This document shows, one piece after another, positions 55,701 to 64,000 of a stretch of 64,000 bases of DNA (the first letter of the stretch is position 1; every line of letters begins with the position of its first letter). Source of the DNA: Pisaster brevispinus (Eukaryota; Echinodermata; Asteroidea; Forcipulatida; Asteriidae); assembly GCA_023634235.1 (NCBI GenBank), contig JAMKCF010000006.1, forward strand, positions 3,934,921 to 3,998,920. Reading direction: 5' to 3'. The notes below the pieces were generated by a model that saw only the letters and a program-made list of their open reading frames with translations, was not told the DNA's origin and ran no database searches. Position numbers and translations under genes: made by a program.

Positions 55701-58700
55701 GTATTATACATGATTTGAGTTCATCTTTAAAAAAACATGTTTCCATGTACATGTTTTTTTAGAATAATTTTCCATCTGAAAGCTTTAATTTTTTAAACAT
55801 AATACCAGTACCAATTGCATCTGAGAAATATTAATTCTGTCTAAAATATTAGAATGTGTGAGAAAGCTGTCCCCCAATAATGATGTTTTTTCCATCTTGG
55901 AATTAACATTCAACAAACTTTCACAAAATCCAAAACAACAAAAATCAACCGCTATCATTGGCGCACTACCCAGGGGATGGAGGTGGGGGGGGGGGGCATT
56001 AACTCAGGCACAGCAAGAAGAATTATATCGTCAGAAGGAATCTCATTACATCAATTAAAATTTCATATCAGAATTTATATCCCCTGCACTGCAAAAGATC
56101 AATTTTACTATCTTTGTGTCATATTGAAAGAAACAAACAACGGCCAAATCTGACCTTTCCTTCCGGTTCAAACAGGAAGTTAAACTTTTCAGCACGTGTT
56201 TTTATTTGGCCTTTGGATAAAGAGCAGGAAATTTTACTGAGTACATGGGTTGACCTTCATGTGAATCTGGCACAGGTTTTTATAAGACTTTTTTTCAGGC
56301 TGATTAACAATAATTTTGCTAATTTTTCTCAGGGCCAACAAATCAGAAATCAAAATAAAGTAGGAAGAATATTATGCCTGACTTACAATGACTTATGAAG
56401 AGCTATTATAAGTTTTATGACCAATTTTCATACACAAAAGCCTACTGAGATTATTTCTTTGTGTTTCATATTATTATTTTTGTCTTCTTCTTTTTTCTTT
56501 TTTAATGAAACCCCCTGTACATGCTGTATTTATTTTTACGAAGACTTAAATTGCACTTTGAACTTAGCCTTCTGATTAAACCCATTTATATTTCAAAACC
56601 AACTGAATTCTGTCCAACTAGCCCGGTTGGCTAATTAACTGAGCTCCTACAGCTACTATGTAAATCACTGAGTTGAAAGGGACCCATACAATATGGACCA
56701 GTTAAAAAACTAGTGTGAAACGATAAGTTAACTGGTGCCCATGGCTAGTCACTGAACAAGTTAAGGGAAAACCCTGGAAAGAGCTCATATTTCACGACTT
56801 TGGTAACAAAAAAACTACTGATTTTTTCTTTAAACTATTTTGTCGTAAACAAAGTTATACAGTGTTCAGGTGTAGGCTGACTGACACAATGATCAGCTAT
56901 TCATTTCGTCAGAATATACAATTTACATACAAATTTCCCCCTTTTTCCCCTATTGTTTCACCATACATATAATACTTATTTAATTTTAATATGTACTTAT
57001 GAAGCAGTGCAAAAACCACAAGGTCAAGTGACAAATGCAAATAAACAAATGATAAAGCTGCTGACTAAGCTGTTTTTGTGAAGCAACCAGTACAAATACT
57101 TCAGAGGTCAGATGAGGATAAGTGCAGATTACATGCTCGCTAATATGCTCTATCATTCAATCACCGACTACAATTTTCAGAAGTTATGAAAATCGCAGCC
57201 ATATTTCCCTTTGAACAACCCCTTTGCACCAAAATCACACGAGGCTACTGTCTGCCCAGGGTATGCCAGTTTGAAAGTCAAATTGCATCAATATATGGGC
57301 TAAATTTCATAAAGCCCATTCACTGTGCAAGTCTCTTATGTATTATGTAGACCTGATAAAGTGCGAGAGTTTGTTTCCTTCACGCGTTAAAGCAATGTAC
57401 GTGTGACCAAAGTGGTCCTAAAAATTGTTTGAATACACGCGAAACTTGCACTGTCTATTAGCACAAAAAACTTGCTCAGCACAGAAAAATCATGCTCAGC
57501 AGAAACAGGGTACTCAGGAAATAAGCCATTTATAAAGCAGAGTTTGAATCTGGGTGAGAAATCCACAAAACTGCAGGGTTTGAAGCTCAAAACTGTTACC
57601 GGACCAGAAGATGAGTCACAAGACCAGAATGAGTATGAGAAAGAAAATCTATCTACACAGTGTCACAAATAAACCTACTTTTATTTGCGTTCTAAGCACT
57701 TATAGAAGATCTGCCTCATTTGTATTATGGGTAAAACTTTCATACTCAACTGAAGTGAATGATATTTATCGGACCCAAAGTCAAGATTTGAACATTAATA
57801 GTTGTAAAATTGAAGATGAGGTGAGGTATTTTCTTCACACACACAAGACCACCCGACTTGTCCAATCCCAAGTTTACTGGCTCGGCGCTAAAAACACTGG
57901 TCTCAGGCCTGCAGTGCAGTGTTAATTTCGAGCCCTGCATAAAGGCTCCTGCATTGTGCTATATCAATGTCTCACATTTTATAAAGTTTACATTAATACA
58001 ACTGGTACCCCATTCATATTCTGCTTAGCAAAGAAATGTGCTAAGCAGTATATATATTTTGTTTGCTTCACAGCTTTATGAAATTGAGCCCAGGTGTGCA
58101 TCTACATGTATATAGACGTGCATGCATTGTGCACTGACTATTGCTGACTAGTAGCACAAAGGGAATCCGACTCCCCATAAAAGCGCAACTGAACAAAGAT
58201 TTATCTCAAGGGATGACATCAGCTGACTTGAATCAACATGCCGACACACAAACAATAACATTCTCTGACACAGATTGCTATTTCGGGAAACAACGTACAT
58301 GCAAACAAGCAAACAAGGCTGATAAGTCCTATACTGAAAATCTAATGTCAACAAACTTTTCTGTCTGACCATGGAGGTTGAAAAGTTGCACGTCTTGATA
58401 TTACAAATGCCCCAACAGTCATCTTTTGCTTGAATTTGATGGATTTGTTGTTACTGTTCCCCAAACCACGGTCCGCTTGATGCCACATCATATTTGAGTC
58501 GAACAAACAAGCCTGGAATTTCATCTTTGAGAGGGCAAGGCCATTTTCATTTTGCAAAGGGCACTTCAATTGGAAAAATCTTGAAGTCTATGGCCTGATT
58601 ATAAAATGGATTGAGGGGTTTTGGTGAGGTCATGACAAGAACACTGAATAAGGCTTCAAAAAGAAGGTGAAAGGGACCAAAAATTGACTTTTAACATGAA

Positions 58701-61700
58701 CACTGATGAACGTTAAAAGCCTCACGAGCAAGTGATTAACAGAAAGAACACACAACAAAAGGGAAGCCAGCAAATGCAAACAAATTTTTTTTCAAACAAG
58801 CCAATTCCCCTACTGCAAAAATCTGCCGATGTAAAAAAAAAAATAATAAAAAGAAAATGTTGATATTTAGAAGTGGTACGAAATAATTCCCCACTAACCA
58901 ATCGCTCGGTAAATGGTGAAAGGGACAAGTCTGGTCTAGAACAGGAAGACGGTAGCCAGGCTCTACCCGCCCGCACGCCTGACACGGACCTAAAACACCA
59001 CCCTGGGTGCTAGGACTGGGGCCCCCTTGCAGCACCCCGCCACCAGGATTTGGGGTGCTTGGGACTATTGGACAAGGCCTGTGTTCAAATAAACAAAGGG
59101 TACATGTTACAGAAATAAAGAAATTAGTATAAAGAAATTAGTATACGGAAAGGATAAGGAAAGGTGTAGTGTTAATGGGGGGGGGGGTTTTCTTTCGAAA
59201 GCCGCTTTGTTCTTCACTTTACTGATCTTACTTTTTTATTCATTCAAATATCAAGTAATAAACCACAAAGGAAACTGACTGGGTAAATTTTAAATAATTT
59301 GGGTTTGAACAAAGAAAAATTGACTGGAGTGGGACTTGAACCAACGACCTCCGGATTAACGTACTGGTTCGTTAATCCGGAGGTCCTTGGTTCCACTCCA
59401 GTCTATTTTTTTATTCAAAGTATCATTTTGTTTTGTTTAAAGGGGGGTCATAGATTGGTAAATACTCCAAAAATTATTGCCCATAAAAAAACATGGTATA
59501 AAAGAAGCACTGCAGCTGTTGATGGTATAAACTATTTTGAGAAAGGATCAAAGTAATATGGTTTGGATGAATTTTCACCCCAAAACAATCTGAAAAACTA
59601 TTTATGCACAAATCGTTTTCTCTGATTTCTGAGGGTTGGTGTTCGCTTGCAAACGCTTCATTCAGCCAGAGATGTGGTTGGTCATAAAATGAAAATGGAT
59701 TTGACATTGTAAAACTACTCTGACAGTTTTTTGCTGTTTTCTCAGCAAGTAGACACTGTATGCAGCTGAAACTTTCACATACAATATGAAAATAATAATC
59801 TATGACCCACCTATACAAACTGACATTATTCCCACTGTAGGGCTATGGTAATATGCACGTATGTATACTATTTTCAAATGACAACACCATACGGTGTGTC
59901 AGTGAACCACAAACCTTCTGGATATGTCCACTTGCACTGAATGGTCAATCACGAGGTCAGCTGGGCAAACTGGATTGATTGTCTGGGGGTCACCCCCGAG
60001 GCGTTTCACTGCATCACGCATTGCGGCAAAATCCACCACAGCCGGAACACCCCTATTGGTAGAATGGAATCGATCCGACTAGTTAGATCAAGTGACAATT
60101 GTCTTTTACGTTAAATAAATATTTGTAAAATTACAATTTACATCCATTTAAATGTTTATCATTACATACAAATTTGAATTAAGCTGCCATTGCCTTTTCA
60201 CTACTAATTAAATTTCCTGTAAGACATTTGCCTTTTTTCTTTGCCACGTCTGCTGCTAAAAGTCCAGTGACTTTTCCCGTCAGTCCCATCTTGTTGCATG
60301 TGAATACGCTGTGAGTTAAAACTTTTAAGTGGTCAGAAAATTGGTGTCCTTTGGCCACAAGATGTTTAATGCTTTTTAAATAATAGAGAGAACCTAACAC
60401 TGAACCACAGGCCCGAGGCCAGTGATTTTAGCATTTGGCCAGTAAACTTACGATCGTACGAGTCTGCCAGTCTTGGGTTTTTGAATAATAAGACCTCACT
60501 GCATTTTTAATTTAAACTTATAATATACAAATACCTTTCAATTCTGTTGAGTATTGTAGTACTACCCTTAAGTTTTCTTAGTGCTTGTTCCAAAACAGCT
60601 CAAATGTGAAACTGTGTAGATAATGTTTTTCTCATTTTGGTTCCGGTCTTGTAACAAATTTTCTGGTCCAGTAAAAGTTTTGAGCTACAAGCCCTGCAGT
60701 CTTGTGGATTTTTTCCCCAAATTCGAGCCCTGGTCATGCTGGTAAGTCTTCAAAAGTGTTTACCAGACTGAACTTTTACAAATTATGGTTTGAAATTCAT
60801 CTCAATTCTCTGGCTTTCAAGAAACATCTGAGAAACTATGACATTTTTGTAGGCCTATATACATGGTAGGTAATGTACTACAGGACTTAAAAGTCAAATT
60901 TTTGGGGAAATCAACGAGACCTCGGGGCTTGTAGCTCAAAAAGTTTCCTGACTGGAACAGAATTTATATTACAAGGCCAGAATCAAAACGAGAAAACCTA
61001 TCAACACACTTATCTCTTTTTAGCTGTACTTTGGTACTCAACAGAATTGAAAGATGCTTATCAGATTCATAGTCAATATTTGAACATTTTCTATTGTTGA
61101 TTGTTATAATTATTTTTTTATTATACAGTGGGCATTATTACTCAACTGGAAAAAAACCAAAGACCACCGGGCTTGTCCAGTAGTGTGTTTGCTGGCCTGG
61201 CACTTAATTCACTGGCCACCAGGCTTGTCCGGTCATGAGTTTACTGGCCTGGCGCTAAAATCACTGGCCTCGCTCGGGCCTGCGAGCGTTAATTTTGAGT
61301 TCTGTAATTGTCATGATTGTACATGTATTATTACTGTCTGTCAACTGGCCCTCAATTTAACTAAGAGCAGAATCAAACAGATATTTTGTCTAACACGATC
61401 CTTATGTCAAGGCTGTCCTTAAGCATGTTAAGATTAAATAAATACCACAGCGAGAAGCCTCAAAAGAAAACATGAAATGATTTGTACACATGCCCAACTA
61501 CCAGCATTTTTCTTTCCAAACTCCCATTTCGATTAAAATATTATTTTTCACAGTCAAATCGAGTCAACAATTTCCTCAACCTGCTCAGTTGGTCTTCCCA
61601 CGTATATATTACATGGTTGACCTAGAAGCAATTTCCGTTTTGAAAATTCAAGCACCGTGTTCTGGTACCAGCAACAATAAACAGTTTAACACCAAATTGG

Positions 61701-63025
61701 TGGCTCACCTTTCAATAAATGACTATGCAACTTTGTGGTATTGGGTCATTTTGTGCAGTGCTCTAAAACAAACACTTATGGAGCACTGAATATATTATTA
61801 TTAGCATTTTCCAGTCGGCAACGACTAAACAAAAACTTTTAATGTAACTACGTATGCAAAACAGAAATTGTAAGACTTTGCAAATTGTTATTCAGTTAGA
61901 CATGAACAAAAGCGGGAATCTCTGGTAGCTAATATCACAGAGTTTGAGGCAACTTTACAAAACTTCATAACTTTCACGTGTGATTTGTCACCAAAACATT
62001 TCTGACAGGGCGCTGCCTGAGAAAGAGCAAGCAAGATGTTTATTGGTAAATTTTATATTTTTCTGTTGATTTTATTTCTCAGTGCAATCATAAAAAACTT
62101 CAGTCAAAATAGCAAAAGGCAAAAAAAGAAAAAGCACATTAGCTAAGCATTAAAAACATACAGATGAAGAGGCAAGTGAACCAGCTGGAGCCCGATGGAT
62201 TGCCTAAAAGAAAGAAAGTTTCTGTCTAGAGGCTCTCCTCTCCAGCTAGTTAAAAACAAAAAGTCTTAAAGTTGACACAAAATATGTATATTTACAACTT
62301 CACATTAAAAGTAACAAAATATATGAAAGATTACACACACACGGTCATCAAAGAGGTAGTAAAATACAACAAAAAGAAACAAATTAGAGAGTATCATGTA
62401 GTTATTAATATGTGGAACCCATGACAGTACTGATTAGGCCTATCAACAACTTTGTTTGTATACAAGCAGGAGTACGTATGCAATTCAAATTAGTTTTTTT
62501 TATCCTGCAGCCGTTAGCGCCCCAAAATCAGACCTGATGCTTCACAAAGAGGCAACAGAGGCAACAAAGGTAAGTGCCTCCGTTGCCCCTGGTCATTGCC
62601 TAGGTGCCTCTCGGAACGTTCCACAGAAAATTGAGAACTTCCTCAAAGAGGTGCCCTTTACACAGGAAAAAAAAAATGCCTGGGTGCCCTTGCCCTGTCA
62701 AGAACGAAGCATCAGGCCTGCAAAATCTTCATGGATAAAAAATGGGTACAAGTACATGTACCTCACTATCCAACTAACCAGAACCTACAGCTCTGCGATG
62801 ATACAAATTGTTCCAAAAATGCAGTCAGCTTCGTCTAAAGATGGACTTTTACTCACGTGAAATCTTGCAAGATGACGCGAGACGGTTTGAAAGGCACCTC
62901 TACACCATTGTTCTGGTTCTCCTGCCAGTTCATTATGTTCTCCACATCCTTCTCGTGGATGTGGAAGTTGTCACAATTTCTGATAGCCGACTCCAAGAGG
63001 ACGCGGACTGAGAATGGAAGGCGAC
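43632..63025 (-). CDS. ACO1: Cytosolic aconitase / iron regulatory protein 1, 5' end outside window (16 exons)
   Basis: Exons on the minus strand, 5' to 3': 63025-62857, 60052-59915, 54867-54798, 53593-53410, 52550-52411, 51758-51587, 51327-51227, 50379-50103, 49110-48975, 48343-48259, 47526-47370, 46890-46766, 46407-46303, 45703-45290, 44809-44624, 43748-43632. They join in phase to 857 residues; human ACO1 has 889, so only about 32 N-terminal residues are missing. The enzyme converts citrate to isocitrate with a 4Fe-4S cluster in the cytosol; without the cluster the family binds iron-responsive elements in mRNAs. The cluster ligands equivalent to human Cys437, Cys503 and Cys506 are present ([20 protein letters not shown]). 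[17 protein letters not shown] and [10 protein letters not shown] active-site segments are intact. All introns are GT-AG. Closest to IRP1/IRP2; the IRP2-specific insert is absent. Confidence 0.95.
44330..44600. repeat. Degenerate tandem repeat of about 97 bp, ACO1 intron
   Basis: Three decayed units share AAGACACA, CCTAAGAATAA, GGGTGAAAA and AAAAGTATCTT in order. It ends just before the exon at 44624. Confidence 0.5.
44624..44809 (-). CDS. ACO1: ACO1 exon, C-terminal domain
   Basis: Encodes [40 protein letters not shown] and [21 protein letters not shown], matching human [20 protein letters not shown]. Exactly 62 codons, phase 0 at both ends. Confidence 0.95.
45077..45247. mobile_element. 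Inverted-repeat element (CAGGCCTGGAATT family), ACO1 intron
   Basis: Bounded by CAGGCCTGGAATTACAAG and GAAACTCAAAGGCCTG. Same family and orientation as 43233-43402. It ends about 40 bases downstream of the donor of the 45290-45703 exon. Confidence 0.6.
45290..45703 (-). CDS. ACO1: ACO1 exon, domain 4
   Basis: The longest exon. It encodes [54 protein letters not shown] and [20 protein letters not shown]. It carries the active-site SRDW segment (human Ser778 and Arg780). 138 codons, phase 0. Confidence 0.96.
45810..45930. repeat. Dispersed repeat (GTGTAAGTCTCG-GGGAGATTAA family)
   Basis: Relative of 17445-17585: TGTAAGTCTCGTGACGATCA, GAGCCATCAGC, ATGGGAGATTAA. Non-coding. Confidence 0.5.
46125..46273. 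mobile_element. Inverted-repeat element (CCTTGCACAATGCG), ACO1 intron
   Basis: The left end TCCTTGCACAATGCGGAACG and the right end GTGCGCTGCGCATTGTGCAC followed by AAGGGG form inverted repeats of about 24 bp. About 150 bp, non-coding. Confidence 0.65.
46303..46407 (-). CDS. ACO1: ACO1 exon, linker to domain 4
   Basis: Encodes [20 protein letters not shown] and [15 protein letters not shown], matching human NESWNALATPSDKLFFWNSK and STYIKSPPFF. 35 codons, phase 0. Confidence 0.94.
46766..46890 (-). CDS. ACO1: ACO1 exon
   Basis: Encodes [40 protein letters not shown] and Ala, matching human [20 protein letters not shown]. Phase 1 at the start, phase 0 at the end; donor GTAAGT. Confidence 0.95.
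47370..47526 (-). CDS. ACO1: ACO1 exon with active-site arginines
   Basis: Encodes [40 protein letters not shown] and [21 protein letters not shown] carries the substrate-binding arginines (human Arg536 and Arg541). Donor GTATGC. Confidence 0.95.
47725..47800 (-). mobile_element. tRNA-like sequence, ACO1 intron
   Basis: The minus strand reads GGGCTAGATAACTCAGTTGG, TAGAGCATCGGC and GGTTCAAATCCCGGTC, i.e. A- and B-box, but the anticodon arm does not pair. A further decayed copy follows at 47870-47995. Likely SINE remnants rather than a gene. Confidence 0.5.
48259..48343 (-). CDS. ACO1: ACO1 exon with two Fe-S cysteines
   Basis: Encodes [20 protein letters not shown] and [15 protein letters not shown] holds the equivalents of Cys503 and Cys506. 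Starts phase 2, ends phase 0. Confidence 0.96.
48545..48685. repeat. Dispersed repeat (CGCGTGAAGGAAACAAACT), ACO1 intron
   Basis: CTGCAAGTCTCGCACTTATT, TACATTGCTTTAACGCGTGA and GAATACACACGAGACTTGCA. The same segments occur inverted at 57364-57450. Its own ends are partly inverted. Confidence 0.5.
48975..49110 (-). CDS. ACO1: ACO1 exon
   Basis: Encodes [40 protein letters not shown] and LEKLG, matching human [20 protein letters not shown]. Phase 1 in, phase 2 out; donor GTAAGG. Confidence 0.95.
50103..50379 (-). CDS. ACO1: ACO1 exon with the first Fe-S cysteine
   Basis: Encodes [40 protein letters not shown] and [28 protein letters not shown] carries the equivalent of Cys437. Phase 0 in, phase 1 out; donor GTGAGG. 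Confidence 0.95.
51227..51327 (-). CDS. ACO1: ACO1 exon
   Basis: Encodes [20 protein letters not shown] and [13 protein letters not shown], matching human GRDEEKLKYIKKYLQAVGMF. Phase 1 in, phase 0 out. Confidence 0.93.
51375..51460 (-). mobile_element. Element fragment with histone-type stem-loop, ACO1 intron
   Basis: The minus strand reads GGTTCTTTTCAGAACC (51433-51418), then CTACTCAAAAGAG, ACATGG and TTGCCGCAA, the same order as in 23741-23928. The hammerhead part is missing. It lies about 50 bases upstream of the exon ending at 51327, in the same strand sense as the gene. Confidence 0.55.
51587..51758 (-). CDS. ACO1: ACO1 exon
   Basis: Encodes [40 protein letters not shown] and [15 protein letters not shown], almost the same as human. 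Phase 0 in, phase 1 out; donor GTAAAT. Confidence 0.96.
52411..52550 (-). CDS. ACO1: ACO1 exon
   Basis: Encodes [40 protein letters not shown] and VVLTITK. Phase 1 in, phase 0 out; donor GTATGA. Confidence 0.95.
52957..53366. mobile_element. Inverted-repeat element (TCATAGATTGGTAA family), ACO1 intron
   Basis: Ends GGATCATAGATTGGTAAGTA and ACCAATCTATGACCC. The interior shares TTTCTCAGATTTCTGAGGGT and GCAAGTAGACACAGTATTC with 59445-59808. It is inserted in, or abuts, a GGGCCCAATTTCATA element (52865-52956). Confidence 0.7.
53410..53593 (-). CDS. ACO1: ACO1 exon with SHTT motif
   Basis: Encodes [40 protein letters not shown] and [25 protein letters not shown] is an aconitase substrate-binding motif. 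Phase 0 in, phase 1 out; donor GTAAGT. Confidence 0.96.
53700..54165. repeat. 24-bp minisatellite, ACO1 intron
   Basis: About 19 units of roughly TAGGCCCTCGGCACCAGTGTTCC with variants. A six-unit block (starting 53737) recurs at 53883, a step of 146 bases, so there is a higher-order period. Its minus-strand open frame (53785-54066) is a by-product of the repeat. Confidence 0.92.
54798..54867 (-). CDS. ACO1: ACO1 exon
   Basis: Encodes [20 protein letters not shown] and FLK, matching human LQKNQDLEFERNRERFEFLK. Phase 2 in, phase 0 out; donor GTAAAA. Confidence 0.93.
54905..55045. mobile_element. Inverted-repeat element (GGCTACGGCTA family), ACO1 intron
   Basis: The left end CTGAATTGGCGGCTACAGCT and the right end GTAGCCGTAGTCGCCAATTT are inverted. 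The middle is CATGCGTTGAAGTTATAGG and AACAACACCCTTAG. About 140 bp, non-coding. Confidence 0.65.
55060..57295. other. ACO1 intron interior
   Basis: Mainly AT-rich intron. 55311-55629 has GGGCGCAATTTCATG and TCTATGAAATGGACCC ends of the GGGCCCA-TTTCATA family; a G-run lies at 55987. No gene recognised. Confidence 0.4.
57296..58092. mobile_element. Stacked small elements, ACO1 intron
   Basis: The outer ends GGGCTAAATTTCATAAAGC and GCTTTATGAAATTGAGCCCA belong to the GGGCCCA-TTTCATA family. Inside lie the CGCGTTAAAGCAATGTACG repeat (57364-57450) and a GGCCTGAGGCC-family element (57572-57940) with CTGCAGGGTTTGAAGC and CGAGCCCTGCAT ends. Nesting order is inferred. Confidence 0.5.
58510..58600. mobile_element. 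Fragment of CAGGCCTGGAATT family, inverted
   Basis: GCCTGGAATTTCATCTTTGA, GAGGGCAAGGCCATTTTCAT and AAAGGGCACTTC are the reverse complement of the family's right part. Confidence 0.5.
59322..59403. repeat. Palindrome of tRNA-like halves, ACO1 intron
   Basis: The left arm (GACTGGAGTGGGACTTGAAC, ACGACCTCCGGATTAACG) is followed by TACTGGTT. Its inverse then follows (CGTTAATCCGGAGGTC, TTGGTTCCACTCCAGTC). The arms of 34-40 bases match except for a small indel region. Each arm resembles the B-box half of a tRNA. Confidence 0.75.
59445..59808. mobile_element. Inverted-repeat element (TCATAGATTGGTAA family), full copy
   Basis: Starts GGGTCATAGATTGGTAAATA and ends AATCTATGACCC. It contains AAAAATTATTGCCCATAAA, TCTGATTTCTGAGGGTTGGT and CAGCAAGTAGACACTGTATG. 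364 bp, no ORF; non-autonomous DNA element. Confidence 0.75.
59915..60052 (-). CDS. ACO1: ACO1 exon
   Basis: Encodes [40 protein letters not shown] and VDISR, with the DLVIDHS segment typical of aconitase/IRP. Phase 2 in and out; donor GTTTGT is weak but canonical GT. Confidence 0.95.
60405..61305. mobile_element. Two GGCCTGAGGCC-family elements in opposite orientation
   Basis: 60405-60700 has GGCCCGAGGCCAGTGATTTT, then GGTTCCGGTCTTGTAACAAA and GAGCTACAAGCCCTGCAG. 60924-61305 has the same parts inverted (CTTGTAGCTCAAAAAGTTTC; CCACCGGGCTTGTCCAG). No ORF. Confidence 0.55.
61306..62528. other. ACO1 intron, nothing recognised
   Basis: AT-rich intron sequence without a recognisable gene or clear element. 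Confidence 0.3.
62529..62720. mobile_element. Inverted-repeat element (CAGGCCTGATGCTTC)
   Basis: The left end CAGACCTGATGCTTC and the right end GAAGCATCAGGCCTG are inverted. The interior AAGAGGTGCCCTTTACACAG and GCCCTTGCCCTGTCAAGA is related to the CAGGCCTGGAATT family. Confidence 0.65.
62857..63025 (-). CDS. ACO1: ACO1 first exon in window
   Basis: Encodes [40 protein letters not shown] and [15 protein letters not shown], matching human YGRLPFSIRVLLEAAIRNCD. Starts phase 1 after CGGCAG, so an upstream exon with the N-terminus lies beyond 64000 or was not recognised in 63026-64000. Confidence 0.95.
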
Positions 63026-63754
63026 CTGCCGAGAGAAAAGCAAACATGAAGTAAATGAAAAACAGAATTTCAGTGTTCTCCCTTAACAGTGGTTCGCTGG
63101 CAAAACACCAGTTAAAACACATGAGGACCAGTTAAAATTCTCTCATAGTCTGGTAGTGGTCCGGCTGGCTAGCTGAAGCATCCATATTTGAAACATTGAC
63201 GAGTGAAACGAGTGAAACGACTAATCATTAAAAAAAGTTTCAGGCAAACCCTGAGAATGATTCTTAAATCAGAGTGACCAATGGCCAGAGTAGCTGAAAG
63301 TAGCTTTCGACCAACCACACTGCATTATTTCATGAAAATGACAGATTTATGAGGAATAGCCAACGTCCAAAACCAACAACCGCAAAAAAGTATGCAGCCA
63401 TTGAATGTTAATCCAGTGAGATTAGTGGCTTCTTACAGGTAACATTTGAATTATTTTCTGCCCTGAAACGGACCCTCATATCTAGGACTCTGTATATGTG
63501 TACAGCACAGAGGAAGAGTCCTACATACATGTAGGGCTACTGTACTGATGGACCTTTGAACATCTTTCAGGACAAAATTTACCTTTGGTTTTTGGAACCA
63601 TTTCATTGTTTTAATCTTAGATAAATGTAGATATATACAATAAAACTAACCTGTGAAAATTTCATTTCAATGGTTGCGTTTTTGAGGTATCGCCGAAAAT
63701 CTGGAGCAAATATGTCTACGCAGGAAGAATAATCCGTAATTGGAATACACAATC

Positions 63755-63970
63755 TGAGAAACGTATCCGACAGTCACGTTTCTCAGATTCTTTGGGGGGC
63801 ATAAAAACTGATATCTTTTTACATAACCACATTACTTCAAAGTGAAATGTTTCTCAAAATGCCTTACTAATAAGAATGGTATACTAGCGAAAGCTGCTGT
63901 AGGCTTACTAAGTAATAAGTTGTTTATTGCCATTAATTTTTAAGAGTGATTACCAAACGTGTATTTAAAG
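63755..63970. mobile_element. Diverged TCATAGATTGGTAA-family fragment
   Basis: CACGTTTCTCAGATTCTTTG, CACATTACTTCAAAGTGAAA, TTTCTCAAAATGCC and GCCATTAATTTTTAAGAGTG follow the order of this family's interior. No intact ends. Confidence 0.4.
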
Positions 63971-64000
63971 ACACTTTTTGGAAAATCTGAAAGTTCTGTT

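Overview
This is eukaryotic genomic DNA, most likely from an echinoderm and probably a sea star. The evidence is long introns with GT-AG borders, tRNA-derived SINEs, many small inverted-repeat elements, an expanded secreted C-type lectin family, and invertebrate-deuterostome versions of CEP78 and cytosolic aconitase/IRP1. The exact species is inference.

Region 1 (about 1-24,420) is a tandem array of single-exon C-type lectin genes. Five copies are open (starts at 2038, 3587, 12750, 14299 and 21961) and one is a pseudogene (from 6733). Each intact copy encodes a signal peptide, one C-type lectin domain with an EPN sugar-binding motif, and a Cys-rich tail resembling the first half of a PAN/Apple domain. 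The rest of that domain follows in another frame in every copy. A block of at least 5.8 kb holding two genes occurs twice (1-5794 and 10715-16501); it is almost identical over the first 4.2 kb. The pseudogene is hit by a 5'-truncated L1/Tx1-like LINE with a 15-bp target duplication, which itself contains a SINE-like insert. Small elements in the array carry two sequences that fit a very short hammerhead ribozyme layout, and one of them also carries a histone-type 3' stem-loop. Gene-free relics of the repeat unit lie at 18530-18930 and 24200-24420.

Region 2 (about 24,420-36,700, + strand) is CEP78, a leucine-rich-repeat centrosome and cilium protein. Ten coding exons (25968-36092) are resolved by their match to the vertebrate protein. 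Nine of the ten junction phases or ends agree; the join between 33130 and 33678 does not, so a small exon or an indel is unresolved there. The introns hold an RTE-like LINE remnant, several SINEs and hairpin elements.

Region 3 (about 36,700-43,630) is the intergenic interval between two convergent genes. It holds a satellite array (36968-38965) with monomers of about 177 and 140 bp, a 35-bp triplication and inverted-repeat elements.

Region 4 (43,632-64,000, - strand) is the cytosolic aconitase / iron regulatory protein 1 gene. Sixteen exons give 857 residues from the conserved GRLPFS segment to the stop, all in phase and with GT-AG borders. The first roughly 32 residues lie beyond the window. 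All three Fe-S ligand cysteines and the aconitase active-site motifs are present, so the product could be both an enzyme and an RNA-binding iron sensor. Its introns are packed with small transposons, including nested ones, and a 24-bp minisatellite.

The three gene groups are not functionally linked by anything visible; the lectins are likely secreted recognition proteins, while CEP78 and aconitase are conserved housekeeping genes.
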